DNA of 64,000 bases from Phenylobacterium sp. (GCF_030698145.1 NZ_JAUYNW010000092.1:1-64000); one strand, 5' to 3'. Positions 37,473-47,682 are shown, counted from the first letter of the stretch. Made by a program: numbers and translations. The notes: generated by a model not told the origin, from the letters alone.

Positions 37473-38359
37473 ATCATGTCCCGGATCAGGGCCTGGGCGG
37501 TCAGGCGCGCGGAGATCGCCGCCACGCCCGCCGCGGCCAGGGGCGCGGGCGCCACGGCGAGCAAGTCGATCCAGGCGATGGGCAATACGGGCGTCAAGCC
37601 GTCGCCTCCCCCCGCGACACGTAGCATGGCCCCCATGATCGCCGCCGCGCCCGCTCCGAACAAGCCCGCCGTGGCGGCCATGCGCGCGAAGCGGATCTGG
37701 AACAGGCCGGCGATGAAGGCGTCCTCGGCGCCGGAAAGGTGCAGGACCTCCACCACCTCCCGGCGCGCGGCCAGGCCCGCGCGGGTGGCGAAGGCCACCA
37801 CCGCGCCCGCCGCCACCGCGATCAGCGTGAAGACCGCGCCGCCGATGGCCCGCGCCGTGTCGGCGGAGCGTTCGATATCCTTCATCCAGACCGAGTGGTC
37901 GTCGACGATGGCGTCCAGCCCCTGGGCCTTCAGGGCGCTGTCCAGGGCCTGGCCGGTGGCCGGCCCCTCGGGGTCCAGCAGCACGGAGACCAGCCGGGGG
38001 ATCGGCAGGTCCTCCAGGTCGGCCGCGTCGCCGAGCCAGGGGGCGATCAGGGCCTCGGCCTTTTCCTTCTCCAGGGCGCGGGCCTCGACCACGCCGGGCA
38101 CTCCGGCCAGGGTTTCGGCCGCCCGGGCCGCGGCGCCGTCGGGCGTCTCATTGGTCTTGGGCCGCACGATCACCGTCGCCTCATTGGTCAGGTGCCCGGT
38201 CCAGCCGCGTGCGGCGCGGTCGGCGGCCAGCACGGCCAGCAGGGTCAGGCAGGCCAGGAAGCACAGGGTCGCCACCACGAAGACCAGCGAGCCGTCCTTG
38301 GCGTCGGCCTCGGGCAGGAAGGGCGCGGGCCGCCAACGTTCGGTGTCGAACTCGCTCAC
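37469..38359 (-). CDS. ftsX: cell division protein FtsX-like permease
   Basis: 296 aa; 4 TM arrangement; FATRAGLAARREVVEVLHLSGAEDAFIAGLFQIRFARMA; overlaps ftsE. Confidence 0.88.
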   Translation of the reverse strand: MSEFDTERWRPAPFLPEADAKDGSLVFVVATLCFLACLTLLAVLAADRAARGWTGHLTNEATVIVRPKTNETPDGAAARAAETLAGVPGVVEARALEKEKAEALIAPWLGDAADLEDLPIPRLVSVLLDPEGPATGQALDSALKAQGLDAIVDDHSVWMKDIERSADTARAIGGAVFTLIAVAAGAVVAFATRAGLAARREVVEVLHLSGAEDAFIAGLFQIRFARMAATAGLFGAGAAAIMGAMLRVAGGGDGLTPVLPIAWIDLLAVAPAPLAAAGVAAISARLTAQALIRDMM

Positions 38360-39078
38360 CCCTCGCCTCCGGCCGGCAGCCGGGTCAGGCGGCCCTCATC
38401 CAGGTGCAGCACCGGCATGCCTGAGCGCGCCACCAGGTCCTGGTCATGGGTGGCGATGAGGATGGTGGTCCCCAGCCGGTTCAACTCCACGAACAGCCGC
38501 AGGATGCGCAGGCCCATCTCGTGGTCAACATTGCCGGTGGGTTCGTCGGCCAGCAGGATGTCGGGTCGGTTGACCACGGCGCGGGCGATGGCGAGGCGCT
38601 GCTTCTCGCCCCCGGCCAGGGTCGCGGGCATGGCGTGCATCCGCGAGCGCAGGCCGACCCAGGTCAGCAGTTCGGCCACGTCCTGGCGATAGCTCTCCGG
38701 CTTGCGGCCGGCGATGCGCAGCGGCAGGGCGGTGTTGTCGAAGGCCGACAGGTGCTCCAGCAGCTTGAACTCCTGGTAGACCACCCCGATCCGGCGGCGC
38801 AGGAACGGTTGCTCCTTCGCCGCTATGGCCGACACGTCCTGGCCGAACAGGTGCAGCAGCCCCTTCGAGGGCTTGGCGGCCAGGAAGATCAGCTTCAGCA
38901 GCGACGTCTTGCCCGCTCCGGAGGCCCCAGTGACGAAATGGAAAGACCCGGGCGCCAATGAGAAGGTAAGGTCCTTCAGCGTCTCGGGGGCACGGCCATA
39001 TCGCATCGACACGTCATCGAAGCGGACCACGGCGGGATCGGCGTCGAACGCGCCCTGAACATGCGTGTTTCTGGACAT
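38356..39078 (-). CDS. ftsE: cell division ATP-binding protein FtsE
   Basis: VTGASGAGKTSLLKLIF; LAGGEKQRLAIARAVVNRPDILLADEPTGNVD; ATHD. Confidence 0.93.
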   Translation of the reverse strand: MSRNTHVQGAFDADPAVVRFDDVSMRYGRAPETLKDLTFSLAPGSFHFVTGASGAGKTSLLKLIFLAAKPSKGLLHLFGQDVSAIAAKEQPFLRRRIGVVYQEFKLLEHLSAFDNTALPLRIAGRKPESYRQDVAELLTWVGLRSRMHAMPATLAGGEKQRLAIARAVVNRPDILLADEPTGNVDHEMGLRILRLFVELNRLGTTILIATHDQDLVARSGMPVLHLDEGRLTRLPAGGEG

Positions 39079-39134
39079 GAGGACCGAAATCGGCGACCTC
39101 GGTTGAGGTTGCTGGAGCGTCCGATTCGGCCGTC

Positions 39135-40034
39135 ATGATACTGACCTGTCCAGAGTGCGCCACCAGCTATTTCGTGGATGATTCCAGGATCCCCGAAGCC
39201 GGCCGGGCCGTGAAATGCGCCAGCTGCGGTGCGCGGTGGACCGCGCTGCCTGAGACTCCGGCCCTGAACCTTGAGGTTTCCAGCGACGAAGGCGCTGTCG
39301 CCCGAGAGCCTGCGCCGGACATCGAAGCGCACGAAGACGTCCCGATCAGCGAATTGCCGGGCGAGGTCCTGCCCAAGGTGTTCCGCGCCAAGGCCGACAC
39401 CGAGCGCCGGGTCCGTGAGGCCGCCGCCACCGGGATCATCTGGGCGGGCCTGGCCGCGGCCCTGCTGGTGCTGCTGGCCGTGGCCTTCGTGTTCCGCGTC
39501 GACGTGGTGCGCATCTGGCCGCGCACGGCCAGCGCCTTCGCCTTCGTCGGCCAGCCGGTGAACAGCCTGGGCCTGGTGATCGAAGGCGTGCGCTTCGAGC
39601 CGTCCCTGCAGGAAGGCCATGCCGCGCTTTCGGTCTCGGGAATGATCCGCAACATCCAGGACGAGCCCGTCGTGGCCCCGCCCATGCGCATCAGCCTGCT
39701 GGACGGGGACGGCAAGGCGGTGGTCACCAAGATCGCCCGCCCCGCCGACGCCAAGATCCCGCCCGGGGAGACCCGACACTTCGCCATCGCCCTGCTGGAC
39801 CCGCCGACTACGGCCAAGGTGCTGGAAGTGGCCTTCGCCCCGCCCGATCCCATCAAGAAGGTCAAGGTCGTCCAGGACGATCCGGCCCATGGCAAGGCGG
39901 CCACGCATCACGAGGCGCCGGCCCTGCGCCACGCCGCCGATCCGCCCGCCGTGACCCAGAGCCTGGCCCCGGCCCCGGTGGAGGCCAAACCCCTGCCGCC
40001 AGGTTCGCCCGACGCCCTGCAGGCCCATGACTGA
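39135..40034 (+). CDS. zinc-ribbon (MJ0042-type) / DUF3426 domain protein
   Basis: MILTCPECATSYFVDDSRIPEAGRAVKCASCGARW; TM; C-terminal DUF3426-like region. Confidence 0.88.
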   Translation: MILTCPECATSYFVDDSRIPEAGRAVKCASCGARWTALPETPALNLEVSSDEGAVAREPAPDIEAHEDVPISELPGEVLPKVFRAKADTERRVREAAATGIIWAGLAAALLVLLAVAFVFRVDVVRIWPRTASAFAFVGQPVNSLGLVIEGVRFEPSLQEGHAALSVSGMIRNIQDEPVVAPPMRISLLDGDGKAVVTKIARPADAKIPPGETRHFAIALLDPPTTAKVLEVAFAPPDPIKKVKVVQDDPAHGKAATHHEAPALRHAADPPAVTQSLAPAPVEAKPLPPGSPDALQAHD

Positions 40035-40560
40035 GCCGCTGCCGCAGCCGGTGATGCTGCTCAGCGAGGCCGAGGTGGCCTCGCGGGTCGAGGCCCTGGC
40101 GCGCGAGATCGCGCCGCATATCGACGACGATACGGTGGCCGTCTGCCTGTTGACCGGCGGCCTGTGGTTCGCTTCCGACCTGACCCGGGCCCTGTCGCGG
40201 GCCGGCCGCAACGTCCGGTTCGACGCCCTGTGGCTGGCCTCCTACGGCGACGAGCGCGCCAGCCTCGGCCGCTGCGAGGTCCGCGCCGATCTGCAGCGAC
40301 CGCTTGCGGGCCGGACGGCCCTGATCATCGACGACGTCATCGACACCGGCCTGTCGCTGTCGGAGGCCCAGCGCCTGGTCACCGACGCCGGCGCCAGCCG
40401 TGCGCTCACCGCGGTCTTCGCCACCAAGCCCTGGCCCACGCCGCGCGCCATCGTGCCGGACTTCGTGGCCTGGGAGGCCCCGGCCCGCTATCTGGTTGGC
40501 TACGGCATGGACGCGGGCGGACGGCTGCGCGGCCTGCCCTATATCGCGGCTCTGGACTAG
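40027..40560 (+). CDS. phosphoribosyltransferase (hypoxanthine-type)
   Basis: CLLTGGLWFASDLTRAL; TALIIDDVIDTGLSLSEAQ PRPP motif. Confidence 0.88.
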   Translation: MTEPLPQPVMLLSEAEVASRVEALAREIAPHIDDDTVAVCLLTGGLWFASDLTRALSRAGRNVRFDALWLASYGDERASLGRCEVRADLQRPLAGRTALIIDDVIDTGLSLSEAQRLVTDAGASRALTAVFATKPWPTPRAIVPDFVAWEAPARYLVGYGMDAGGRLRGLPYIAALD

Positions 40561-40576
40561 GAGTTCAGGACGCGCC

Positions 40577-41860
40577 TCAGAGCCAGGGCGCGGCGGCTTC
40601 CCGGGCCAGCATGTCCTCATAGGTCGGGCGCGGCCGGATCACGGCGTAGTCCGATCCCTTCACCAGAACCTCGGGGGCCAGCAGGCGGCTGTTGTACTCG
40701 CTGGACATCACCGCGCCGTAGGCGCCGGCGCTGAGGAAGGCCGCGAGGTCGCCCGCTTCCAGCGGCGGCAAGGCGCGCTCGCGGGTGAAGGTGTCGCCGG
40801 TCTCGCAGATGGGCCCGACCACGTCATAGACCACCGGCTCGCCCGCGCGCGGCTTGACCGGGACGATCTCGTGATAGGCGTCGTACATGGCCGGGCGGAT
40901 CAGGTCGTTCATGGCCGCGTCAAGCACGGCGAATTTCCGCCCCTCGGGCCGCTCGTGGATGTGCAGCACACGGGCCAGCAGGACCCCGGCGTTGGCCGCG
41001 ATCATCCGGCCGGGCTCGAAGGAATAGCCCACGTCCAGCCCGGCCATCGTCTTCGCGATCATCCGCGCGTATTCGGCCGGCGCCGGCGGGGTCGGCTGGT
41101 TGAAATAGGGAACCCCCAAGCCGCCGCCCAGATCCAGACGCTCGACCGCCAGACCCTCGCCGCGTAGGCGCTCGACCAGGCCGCGCATCTTGGTGAAGGC
41201 CTCGGCCATGGGCGCCAGGTCGGTGATCTGGCTGCCGATATGGCAGGTGACGCCCACCGGCTTCAGGCCGGCGTTGTTGGAGGCCTTGGCGTAGAGCCGC
41301 TCGGCCTCGGAGAACGAGACGCCGAACTTGTTGTCGGCCTTGCCGGTGGAGATCTTGGCGTGGCCGCCGGCCGAGACGTCGGGATTGACGCGGATGGCGA
41401 TGACCGCACGGGTTCCCAGCGACTGGGCGACCCGACTGGCGAGCTCCATCTCGGGCTCGGATTCGACGTTGATCTCGCTGACCCCGGCCTTGAGCGCGAA
41501 GGCGATTTCGTCGGCGGTCTTGCCGACGCCGGAGAAGACGATCTTTTCGGAGGGGATGCCGGCGGCCAGCGCACGGCGGATCTCCCCTTCCGAGACCGTG
41601 TCGGCGCCGGCTCCCAGCTTCGCCAGGGTCTTGAGGACCGCGACATTGGAATTGGCCTTCACGGCGAAGGCCAGCAGGGGATCGCCGCCGTGCTCGCCGC
41701 GGATCCCCTCGGCCGTCAGGGCGTCGCGCAGCACGGTGTAGTGCCGCTCGAGCGTCGCGGTCGAATAGACATAGACCGGCGTACCGACGGCCTCGGCGAG
41801 GGCGCTCAGCGATACGTCCTCGCAGAAGAGCTCGCCCCCGTGGAGCTCGAAGTGGTTCAT
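40577..41860 (-). CDS. lysA: diaminopimelate decarboxylase
   Basis: YVYSTATLERHY, FAVKANSNVAVL (PLP Lys), LDLGGGLGVPY, EPGRMIAANAG, GPICETGDTF. Confidence 0.96.
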   Translation of the reverse strand: MNHFELHGGELFCEDVSLSALAEAVGTPVYVYSTATLERHYTVLRDALTAEGIRGEHGGDPLLAFAVKANSNVAVLKTLAKLGAGADTVSEGEIRRALAAGIPSEKIVFSGVGKTADEIAFALKAGVSEINVESEPEMELASRVAQSLGTRAVIAIRVNPDVSAGGHAKISTGKADNKFGVSFSEAERLYAKASNNAGLKPVGVTCHIGSQITDLAPMAEAFTKMRGLVERLRGEGLAVERLDLGGGLGVPYFNQPTPPAPAEYARMIAKTMAGLDVGYSFEPGRMIAANAGVLLARVLHIHERPEGRKFAVLDAAMNDLIRPAMYDAYHEIVPVKPRAGEPVVYDVVGPICETGDTFTRERALPPLEAGDLAAFLSAGAYGAVMSSEYNSRLLAPEVLVKGSDYAVIRPRPTYEDMLAREAAAPWL

Positions 41861-42135
41861 CTGGGCCGGGCGTAGGGGTCGGGCAGGGCGCCTTGCGGGG
41901 CGCTGGACGTGGCGCTGGGATTGGAATCGATCGGCTGGGTGCGCGGCGGAACCGGCGCGTCGTCACGGTTACGTGGATCGACGGTGCGGATGGCGCGGCC
42001 AGGGTCGGACCCGGCGTCCGCGCCTGAGCCCTTGCCCATCATCGGGCCGGGACGCTCCAGCGCCCCCATCTTGCCGCAGCCGGCCAGGGCCAGGGTTCCC
42101 GTGAGGGCGGCGATCGTCAGGACTCGAAGGGTCAC
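41857..42135 (-). CDS. small lipoprotein (LptM/YifL-like)
   Basis: GTG start with AGGAG upstream; lipobox [14 protein letters not shown]; sits between argH and lysA with overlapping ends. Confidence 0.78.
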   Translation of the reverse strand: MTLRVLTIAALTGTLALAGCGKMGALERPGPMMGKGSGADAGSDPGRAIRTVDPRNRDDAPVPPRTQPIDSNPSATSSAPQGALPDPYARPR

Positions 42136-43565
42136 GACAGCTTCTCCTTCCAACGCGCGATCTGGGCGCGAACCTGTTCCGGCGAGGCGCCGCCGTAGCT
42201 TCTGCGGCTGGCGACCGAAGCGGCGGGCGTCAACACGTCGAAAACGCCTGCCGTGATCGCTGGCTCCAGAGCCTGGAGATCTGCGAGCGGCAGGGCCGAT
42301 AGATCACAGCCCAGCGACTCGGCCTTTTTCACGGCCGCGCCGGTGATGTGGTGAGCGTCGCGGAACGGCATGTCCAGTTCGCGCACCAGCCAGTCGGCCA
42401 GATCCGTGGCGGTCGAGTAGCCGGCGCCGGCGGCGGCGGCCATCTTCTCGGCGACGGGTTCCAGGTCGGCGACCATGCCCGCCATGGCCGCCAGCGAGAG
42501 TTCCAGCGCGTCGAAGGCCTCGAAGGTGGGGACTTTGTCCTCCTGCATGTCCTTCGAGTAGGTCATCGGCAGGCCCTTCATCACCACGGTGAGCTGGGTG
42601 AAGGACCCGAGCAGGCGGCCGACCTTGGCGCGGATCAGCTCGGCGGCGTCGGGATTTTTCTTCTGTGGCATGATCGACGAGCCGGTGGTGAAGGCGTCCG
42701 ACAGCTTCACGAAGCCGAACTGCGGCGTCATCCAGATCACGATCTCCTCGGCCAGGCGCGACAGGTGGACCGCGCAGATGGTCGCCGCGGCCAGGGCCTC
42801 CAGGGCGAAATCGCGGTCGGCGACGCTGTCGAGGGAATTGGCCGTGGGGCCGTCGAAGCCGAGCGCCTGCGCCGTCGCGTGGCGGTCGATGGGGAAGGGC
42901 GAGCCGGCCAGGGCCGCGGCGCCCAGCGGGCATTCGTTCATCCGGGCCCGTGCGTCGGCGAAGCGCGAGGCGTCGCGGCCGAACATCTCCACATAGGCCA
43001 TCAGGTGGTGGCCGAAGGTCACCGGCTGGGCCGGCTGCAGATGGGTGAAGCCCGGCATCAGGGTCGCGGCGTGCGGCTCGGCCTTGGCCAGCAGAGCGGC
43101 CTGCAGATCGCGGATCTGGTCGCCGGTGCGGTCGCAGGCCTCGCGGACCCAGAGGCGGAAATCGAGCGCCACCTGGTCGTTGCGCGAGCGCGCGGTGTGC
43201 AGCCGGCCGGCGGCGGCGCCGATCAGCTCGCGCAGCCGGGCCTCCACGTTCATGTGGATGTCTTCGTATTCGTCGCGGAACGGGAAGGTCCCGGCGTCCA
43301 TCTCGGCCTCGATGGCCTGGAGGCCGCCCTGGATGGCCGCCTCGTCCTCGCTTGAAATCACGCCTTGCTTGCGCAACATCGCCGCGTGCGCTCGCGACCC
43401 CGCCAGGTCCTGGGCGGCCAACCGCTTGTCGAAGCCGATGGAGACGTTGATCGCCTGCATCAGTTCGGCCGGTTTGGACGTAAACCGTCCGCCCCACATG
43501 GCTTGCCCGCCCTGGGCTTGGCCACCTTGGGTCTCTTTCGAAGCAGGCGAGGAGTTATCGGTCAT
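42132..43565 (-). CDS. argH: argininosuccinate lyase (actual start may be internal at 43499, MWGGRF)
   Basis: [50 protein letters not shown] signature. Confidence 0.96.
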   Translation of the reverse strand: MTDNSSPASKETQGGQAQGGQAMWGGRFTSKPAELMQAINVSIGFDKRLAAQDLAGSRAHAAMLRKQGVISSEDEAAIQGGLQAIEAEMDAGTFPFRDEYEDIHMNVEARLRELIGAAAGRLHTARSRNDQVALDFRLWVREACDRTGDQIRDLQAALLAKAEPHAATLMPGFTHLQPAQPVTFGHHLMAYVEMFGRDASRFADARARMNECPLGAAALAGSPFPIDRHATAQALGFDGPTANSLDSVADRDFALEALAAATICAVHLSRLAEEIVIWMTPQFGFVKLSDAFTTGSSIMPQKKNPDAAELIRAKVGRLLGSFTQLTVVMKGLPMTYSKDMQEDKVPTFEAFDALELSLAAMAGMVADLEPVAEKMAAAAGAGYSTATDLADWLVRELDMPFRDAHHITGAAVKKAESLGCDLSALPLADLQALEPAITAGVFDVLTPAASVASRRSYGGASPEQVRAQIARWKEKLS

Positions 43566-44192
43566 ATGAGCGAGCGTTCGGATGAAGGTGGCCCCGGCGG
43601 CCCCAAGATCCCGCTACGGTGGGTGCTGGGGGGCGTCGCCGTTCTAGGCGTCGCCGCGGTTCTCTACATCATTGGTCAGGCTTCCATAAACCCCCAGGGG
43701 CAAACGAACTTGAAGGCGCTGGCGAAAGGCGAGATGGCCAAGTTCGCCTTGCCGGTCCAAGCCGCTCCTCCGCCGGCCACCAGCTTCGTCGACGCCAAGG
43801 GCCAGACCCGGCGCATCGCCGACTTCCGCGGCAAGGTCGTGGTGGTCAATATGTGGGCCACTTGGTGTGCGCCCTGCATCATCGAGATGCCGACCCTGGC
43901 CAAGCTCGCCAAGAATTACGAGGGCCAGAACGTCGAAGTGGTGGCGATCAGCGTCGACCGTCCCGACGACGAGGCCAAGGCTCGGATGTTCATCGCCAAG
44001 CATGCGCCGCTCAACTTCTATCACGACCCCAATATGGCCCTGCCGTTCGCCTTCAAGCCGGTCGCCGCGGGCATGCCGACGACGGTGATCTACGGCGCCG
44101 ACGGGGTGGAGCGCGGCCGGTTGGCCGGTGGCGCCGACTGGTCGAGCAAGGACGCCAAGGCCCTGATCGACAAGGTGTTGGCGGAAAGTTGA
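43566..44192 (+). CDS. TlpA family thioredoxin-like protein, membrane anchored
   Basis: N-terminal [30 protein letters not shown] WCxxC motif. Confidence 0.92.
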   Translation: MSERSDEGGPGGPKIPLRWVLGGVAVLGVAAVLYIIGQASINPQGQTNLKALAKGEMAKFALPVQAAPPPATSFVDAKGQTRRIADFRGKVVVVNMWATWCAPCIIEMPTLAKLAKNYEGQNVEVVAISVDRPDDEAKARMFIAKHAPLNFYHDPNMALPFAFKPVAAGMPTTVIYGADGVERGRLAGGADWSSKDAKALIDKVLAES

Positions 44193-44392
44193 ACAGGTGC
44201 TGCGGTTGACCGGGGTCCTGGCCCATGGCCAGACTTCGGCCCAATCGGCGATTTGGGCCTGCTGACGTTCTTCCTCCCTCGCTTTCCGCGCGGAACCGAA
44301 CAAGCCGCTCCCCAGACGACTGAGACGGAGACCGGGCGGTCGGCGATCCTCGTCGCAAGCCCAACGCGGACTACTGAGTCAGGGAGACGGAT

Positions 44393-44596
44393 ATGGCCAC
44401 AGGTACGGTCAAGTGGTTCAACGCCACCAAGGGCTTCGGCTTCATCCAGCCCGACGACGGCGGCAAGGACGTCTTCGTCCACATCTCCGCCGTTGAGAAG
44501 GCAGGGTTGCGCGGCCTGAACGAGGGCGAAAAGGTCAGCTACGAAGAGAAGGAAGAGCGCGGGAAGAACGCGGCTGTCGACCTGAAGCAGGTTTGA
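44393..44596 (+). CDS. cold-shock protein (CspA family)
   Basis: [39 protein letters not shown]. Confidence 0.96.
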   Translation: MATGTVKWFNATKGFGFIQPDDGGKDVFVHISAVEKAGLRGLNEGEKVSYEEKEERGKNAAVDLKQV

Positions 44597-44624
44597 GGCG
44601 CGTTTTCGCATTCTAAGTGTTGGG

Positions 44625-44655
44625 CGGGCGCCGATCTCGAAAGGGGCGGCGCCCG
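44625..44655 (+). terminator. hairpin downstream of csp
   Basis: cgggcgccg ... cggcgcccg 9-bp perfect stem; weak T tract. Confidence 0.45.
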
Positions 44656-44796
44656 TTGCACGTCAAACTGTCGGGAGTGCGACATTGTGGCGCTCCCCTG
44701 CCTTGATCTGGTCCTCGCTACAGCAAGGCTCTGTTTACCGCTTTCCGGCGTGATGGCCTCGTGGGGTCCAGAAGCGGCTCCGCGGGAGGACGGGGC

Positions 44797-46674
44797 ATGC
44801 AATCTGAAGCCACGGACGGCGAAGCCGCCGGTTGGTTCTTCGAAAATGCGCTCGACGCTTTCGTTGTCGTCAGTCACGGCAAGGTCGTGTCGGCCAATCC
44901 CGCCTGGTTCGCTCTGTCCGGCTGGTCGCAAGCCGAGACCCTGGGCCGCCCCTACGCCGAACTCCACCATCCCGACGAGGCTCAGCACATTGCCGACCAG
45001 GTGATGCGCTTGAGGCGCGACGGCTCGTCGATATTCGACCACCGCATCCCAGCTCCCGATGGCGACTGGCTTTGGGTGCGCACCCGGGCCAAGCGAGCCT
45101 TCGACGGACGCGCCCTACTGGTGATCCAGGACATTTCGACCGAGCGCCAGGCCGCCGAGAACAACGAAAAGGTCGGGCGGGTCGCAGAACTGCTGGGCGA
45201 GACGGCGGGGGTCTATGTCTGGCGGTTCGACCCCGACGCCCGCGAGTACGATCTCAACCCACTGGTCACCGGACGGCCCGACGGGTCGGGCCTGTTGCGG
45301 GTGGGCGAGGCGGCGTTCAAGGACCTTATTCATCCTGACGACCGCGGCGAGGTCGAGGCGCTTTGGGCCCGGGTCCGCGGCGCGGGCGAACCCGCCATCG
45401 TCACATATCGCCACAAGGCCGAGACCGGCGAGTGGCGCAGATTCCGGACTGCCTGGCGTGGGGTGCGTCCCCTGCCGTCCGGCGGCTGGGACGTGCTCGG
45501 GATCACGCAGGACTTTACGGAACTGGCCGGCGCCCGCGACGCGGCGCTCGCCGCCGTCCAGGCCAAGACCGAGTTCCTGGCCAATATAAGCCACGAGATT
45601 CGCACGCCGATGAACGGCGTGATGGGTGTGCTGCACATCCTGAAGAGCGAACCCCTTTCGGACGCGGCCCAGGTCCTGGTGGACGAGGCCCTGGCCTGCG
45701 GCTCGACCCTGTCGCAGCTGCTCGGCGACATCATCGACTTCTCGCGCATCGAGGGTGGCGGCCTGCAGTTGACGGCTGAGCCCTTGGACCTGTCGCGCGA
45801 GGGCGACGTGGTGATCGGCATGCTGCGGGCCGACGCTGACGCCCGCGGCCTCGCGCTCACCATCAACGCGCCCGAGAGCCTCGGCTGGGCGTCGCTGGAT
45901 CCCGTGCGGCTGCGCCAGATGCTGTTCAACCTGGCCGGCAACGCCGTGAAGTTCACCTTGAAGGGCGGCGTGAGGATCATCCTGGCGACGTCGGGGGAAG
46001 GCGCGGCCCAGCGCCTGCGAATCGAAGTCTCCGACACCGGCGTCGGAATTCCGATGGAAGCCCAGGCCAATCTCCTGGACCGGTTCCAGCAGGCCGACGG
46101 CTCCAGCACCCGGCGGTTCGGCGGCTCGGGCCTGGGCCTGGCGGTCACCAAGGCGCTGGCCGAGCTCATGGGCGGGGGCATCGGCTTCACGAGCCTCGAG
46201 GGCGCCGGCTCCACCTTCTGGATCGACATCGCCGCGCCGGCCTGCGCCGCGCCGGCGCCCGTCAGGGCCGACCCCTGGCTGACCGGCCTACGGGTGCTGG
46301 TGGTGGAGGACAACCCCACCAATCGCATGGTCGCCCTGCGGATGCTGACCGAGTTGGGCGCCGACGTGGAGATCGCCCGTGACGGCTCCGAGGGCGTCGA
46401 GCAGGCGAGCGCCGGCGCCTATGACATCATCTTCATGGATATCCAGATGCCGGTGATGGACGGAGTTGAAGCCGCGCTCCGGATCCGAGCCCTGCCTGGT
46501 CCTACCGGTCAGACGCCCATCGTGGCGACCACCGCCAATGTGCTGCCTGAGCAGATCGAGTCCTATCGGCGCGCCGGAATGGACGGCTATGTGGCCAAGC
46601 CGATCTCACCGGCCGCCCTGCTGGCCGAAATCTCACGCCTCGCGGCGGCGATGGCGCCGGAGCAGGCGGCCTAG
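44797..46674 (+). CDS. hybrid sensor histidine kinase/response regulator with PAS domains
   Basis: PAS (FFENALDAFVVVSHGKVVSANPAWFALSGW), HisKA FLANISHEIRTPMNGVMG, HATPase DTGVGIP/FGGSGLGLA, REC LVVEDNPTNRM...FMDIQMPVMDG; RBS gggagga upstream. Confidence 0.93.
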   Translation: MQSEATDGEAAGWFFENALDAFVVVSHGKVVSANPAWFALSGWSQAETLGRPYAELHHPDEAQHIADQVMRLRRDGSSIFDHRIPAPDGDWLWVRTRAKRAFDGRALLVIQDISTERQAAENNEKVGRVAELLGETAGVYVWRFDPDAREYDLNPLVTGRPDGSGLLRVGEAAFKDLIHPDDRGEVEALWARVRGAGEPAIVTYRHKAETGEWRRFRTAWRGVRPLPSGGWDVLGITQDFTELAGARDAALAAVQAKTEFLANISHEIRTPMNGVMGVLHILKSEPLSDAAQVLVDEALACGSTLSQLLGDIIDFSRIEGGGLQLTAEPLDLSREGDVVIGMLRADADARGLALTINAPESLGWASLDPVRLRQMLFNLAGNAVKFTLKGGVRIILATSGEGAAQRLRIEVSDTGVGIPMEAQANLLDRFQQADGSSTRRFGGSGLGLAVTKALAELMGGGIGFTSLEGAGSTFWIDIAAPACAAPAPVRADPWLTGLRVLVVEDNPTNRMVALRMLTELGADVEIARDGSEGVEQASAGAYDIIFMDIQMPVMDGVEAALRIRALPGPTGQTPIVATTANVLPEQIESYRRAGMDGYVAKPISPAALLAEISRLAAAMAPEQAA

Positions 46675-46680
46675 AGTAGG

Positions 46681-46705
46681 ATCCGATCCGACTGGATCGG
46701 ATTTT
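46681..46705 (+). terminator. rho-independent-like terminator of the hybrid kinase gene (part of a repeat element)
   Basis: atccgatcc-gact-ggatcggat followed by tttt. Confidence 0.65.
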
Positions 46706-46724
46706 GCTCAAGCCTCTTTGAATT

Positions 46725-46775
46725 TAGACCATTTTCTTCGCCGAACCGGTGTCCATTTCGGCGGAAAATGGTCTA
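46725..46775. repeat. intergenic inverted repeat TAGACCATTTTC..CGCCGAA/TTCGGCG..GAAAATGGTCTA
   Basis: near-perfect long stem; distal arm overlaps the stop codon of the XRE gene at 46773. Confidence 0.75.
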
Positions 46776-47207
46776 GGCCAGTTCGCGCTGGCGGGTTCGA
46801 GGGGCGCCTGTGCCGGCGTCGGTGTCGGTCAGGGTCCTGAGCAGATTGACCAGCGAGGCGCGCGCGTCCGGGGGGAGGCGCTCGAAGGCGGTCAGCAGCT
46901 CAAGGGCGCCGGGCGTTCGGATCCGGCTGAGCATGTCGATGTCGCCGCCGATCTCCGCGCCGGAGGTGTCCAGCACGTCCATCAGGTCGACCACCCGGCA
47001 GCGTAGAGCGCGCGCGATCTGGACCAGACGAGAGAAGGAGATGCGGTTGGCCCCGTTCTCGTACTTCTGGATCTGCTGGAAGCTGACGCCGCATTGTTCG
47101 GCCAGGGCTTCCTGAGACATGCCAATGGTTCGGCGACGTATCCGCACCGCGGCTCCAAGGGCAATGTCCATGGGATCCGGGGTCTTGTTGGAAATCTCCA
47201 AAGTCAT
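46773..47207 (-). CDS. XRE family helix-turn-helix regulator
   Basis: LGAAVRIRRRTIGMSQEALAEQCGVSFQQIQKYENGANRISFSRLVQIARAL; RBS GAGGAG before ATG. Confidence 0.9.
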   Translation of the reverse strand: MTLEISNKTPDPMDIALGAAVRIRRRTIGMSQEALAEQCGVSFQQIQKYENGANRISFSRLVQIARALRCRVVDLMDVLDTSGAEIGGDIDMLSRIRTPGALELLTAFERLPPDARASLVNLLRTLTDTDAGTGAPRTRQRELA

Positions 47208-47342
47208 CGTCGTCTCCTCACCCAAAACGTCCGAAGGCGGAGCAAGCGCGCCGAGGGGATCGCTCAGGATTCGAAGGAAGTTAAGGCTTATATTTCAGCT
47301 TTGAAAAGTGCGCGCATCGCCTCAGCCAGGCCCATAGACGAG

Positions 47343-47359
47343 CATGTTCATCGAACATG
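47343..47359. promoter_or_regulatory. inverted repeat CATGTTC-ATC-GAACATG, candidate operator
   Basis: 7-bp arms with 3-bp spacer, followed by a third GTTC half-site. Confidence 0.4.
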
Positions 47360-47367
47360 TTGTTCAA

Positions 47368-47682
47368 TTAGCGGGTTGTCGCGTCTCCGGTCCGGCCGAG
47401 ATGGGGCGACGTCTTCGGCTGGGCGGCCAAGTCTTCGCCGACACTTGCGCCGTTCAGGTGCGATTTCTCAAGGCCGTCATAGAAGTAGTGGACCGGGACG
47501 TCCAGGGCTTCGGCCAGCCGCCAGATCATCGAGGCGGAGATCCGGTTGGCGCCGCACTCGTACTTTTGAACCTGTTGGAACGTCACGCCGCAAAGTTGTC
47601 CCAGCTGGCGTTGAGTGAGGTTGAGCTCCCGCCGACGGTGGAAAACTCGCTTTGCCAGATGAAGGTCGATGTCGTCGCGCAT
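47368..47682 (-). CDS. XRE family helix-turn-helix regulator
   Basis: LAKRVFHRRRELNLTQRQLGQLCGVTFQQVQKYECGANRISASMIWRLAEALDVPVHYFY. Confidence 0.88.
   Translation of the reverse strand: MRDDIDLHLAKRVFHRRRELNLTQRQLGQLCGVTFQQVQKYECGANRISASMIWRLAEALDVPVHYFYDGLEKSHLNGASVGEDLAAQPKTSPHLGRTGDATTR

Noticed and set aside
44193-44392. possible 32-aa upstream ORF (MARLRPNRRFGPADVLPPS...) before csp
   Set aside because: No clear RBS or conserved feature; a long leader is normal for csp genes
47343-47363. LexA (SOS) box for GTTC repeats
   Set aside because: Alphaproteobacterial LexA box is GTTC-N7-GTTC; spacing here does not fit
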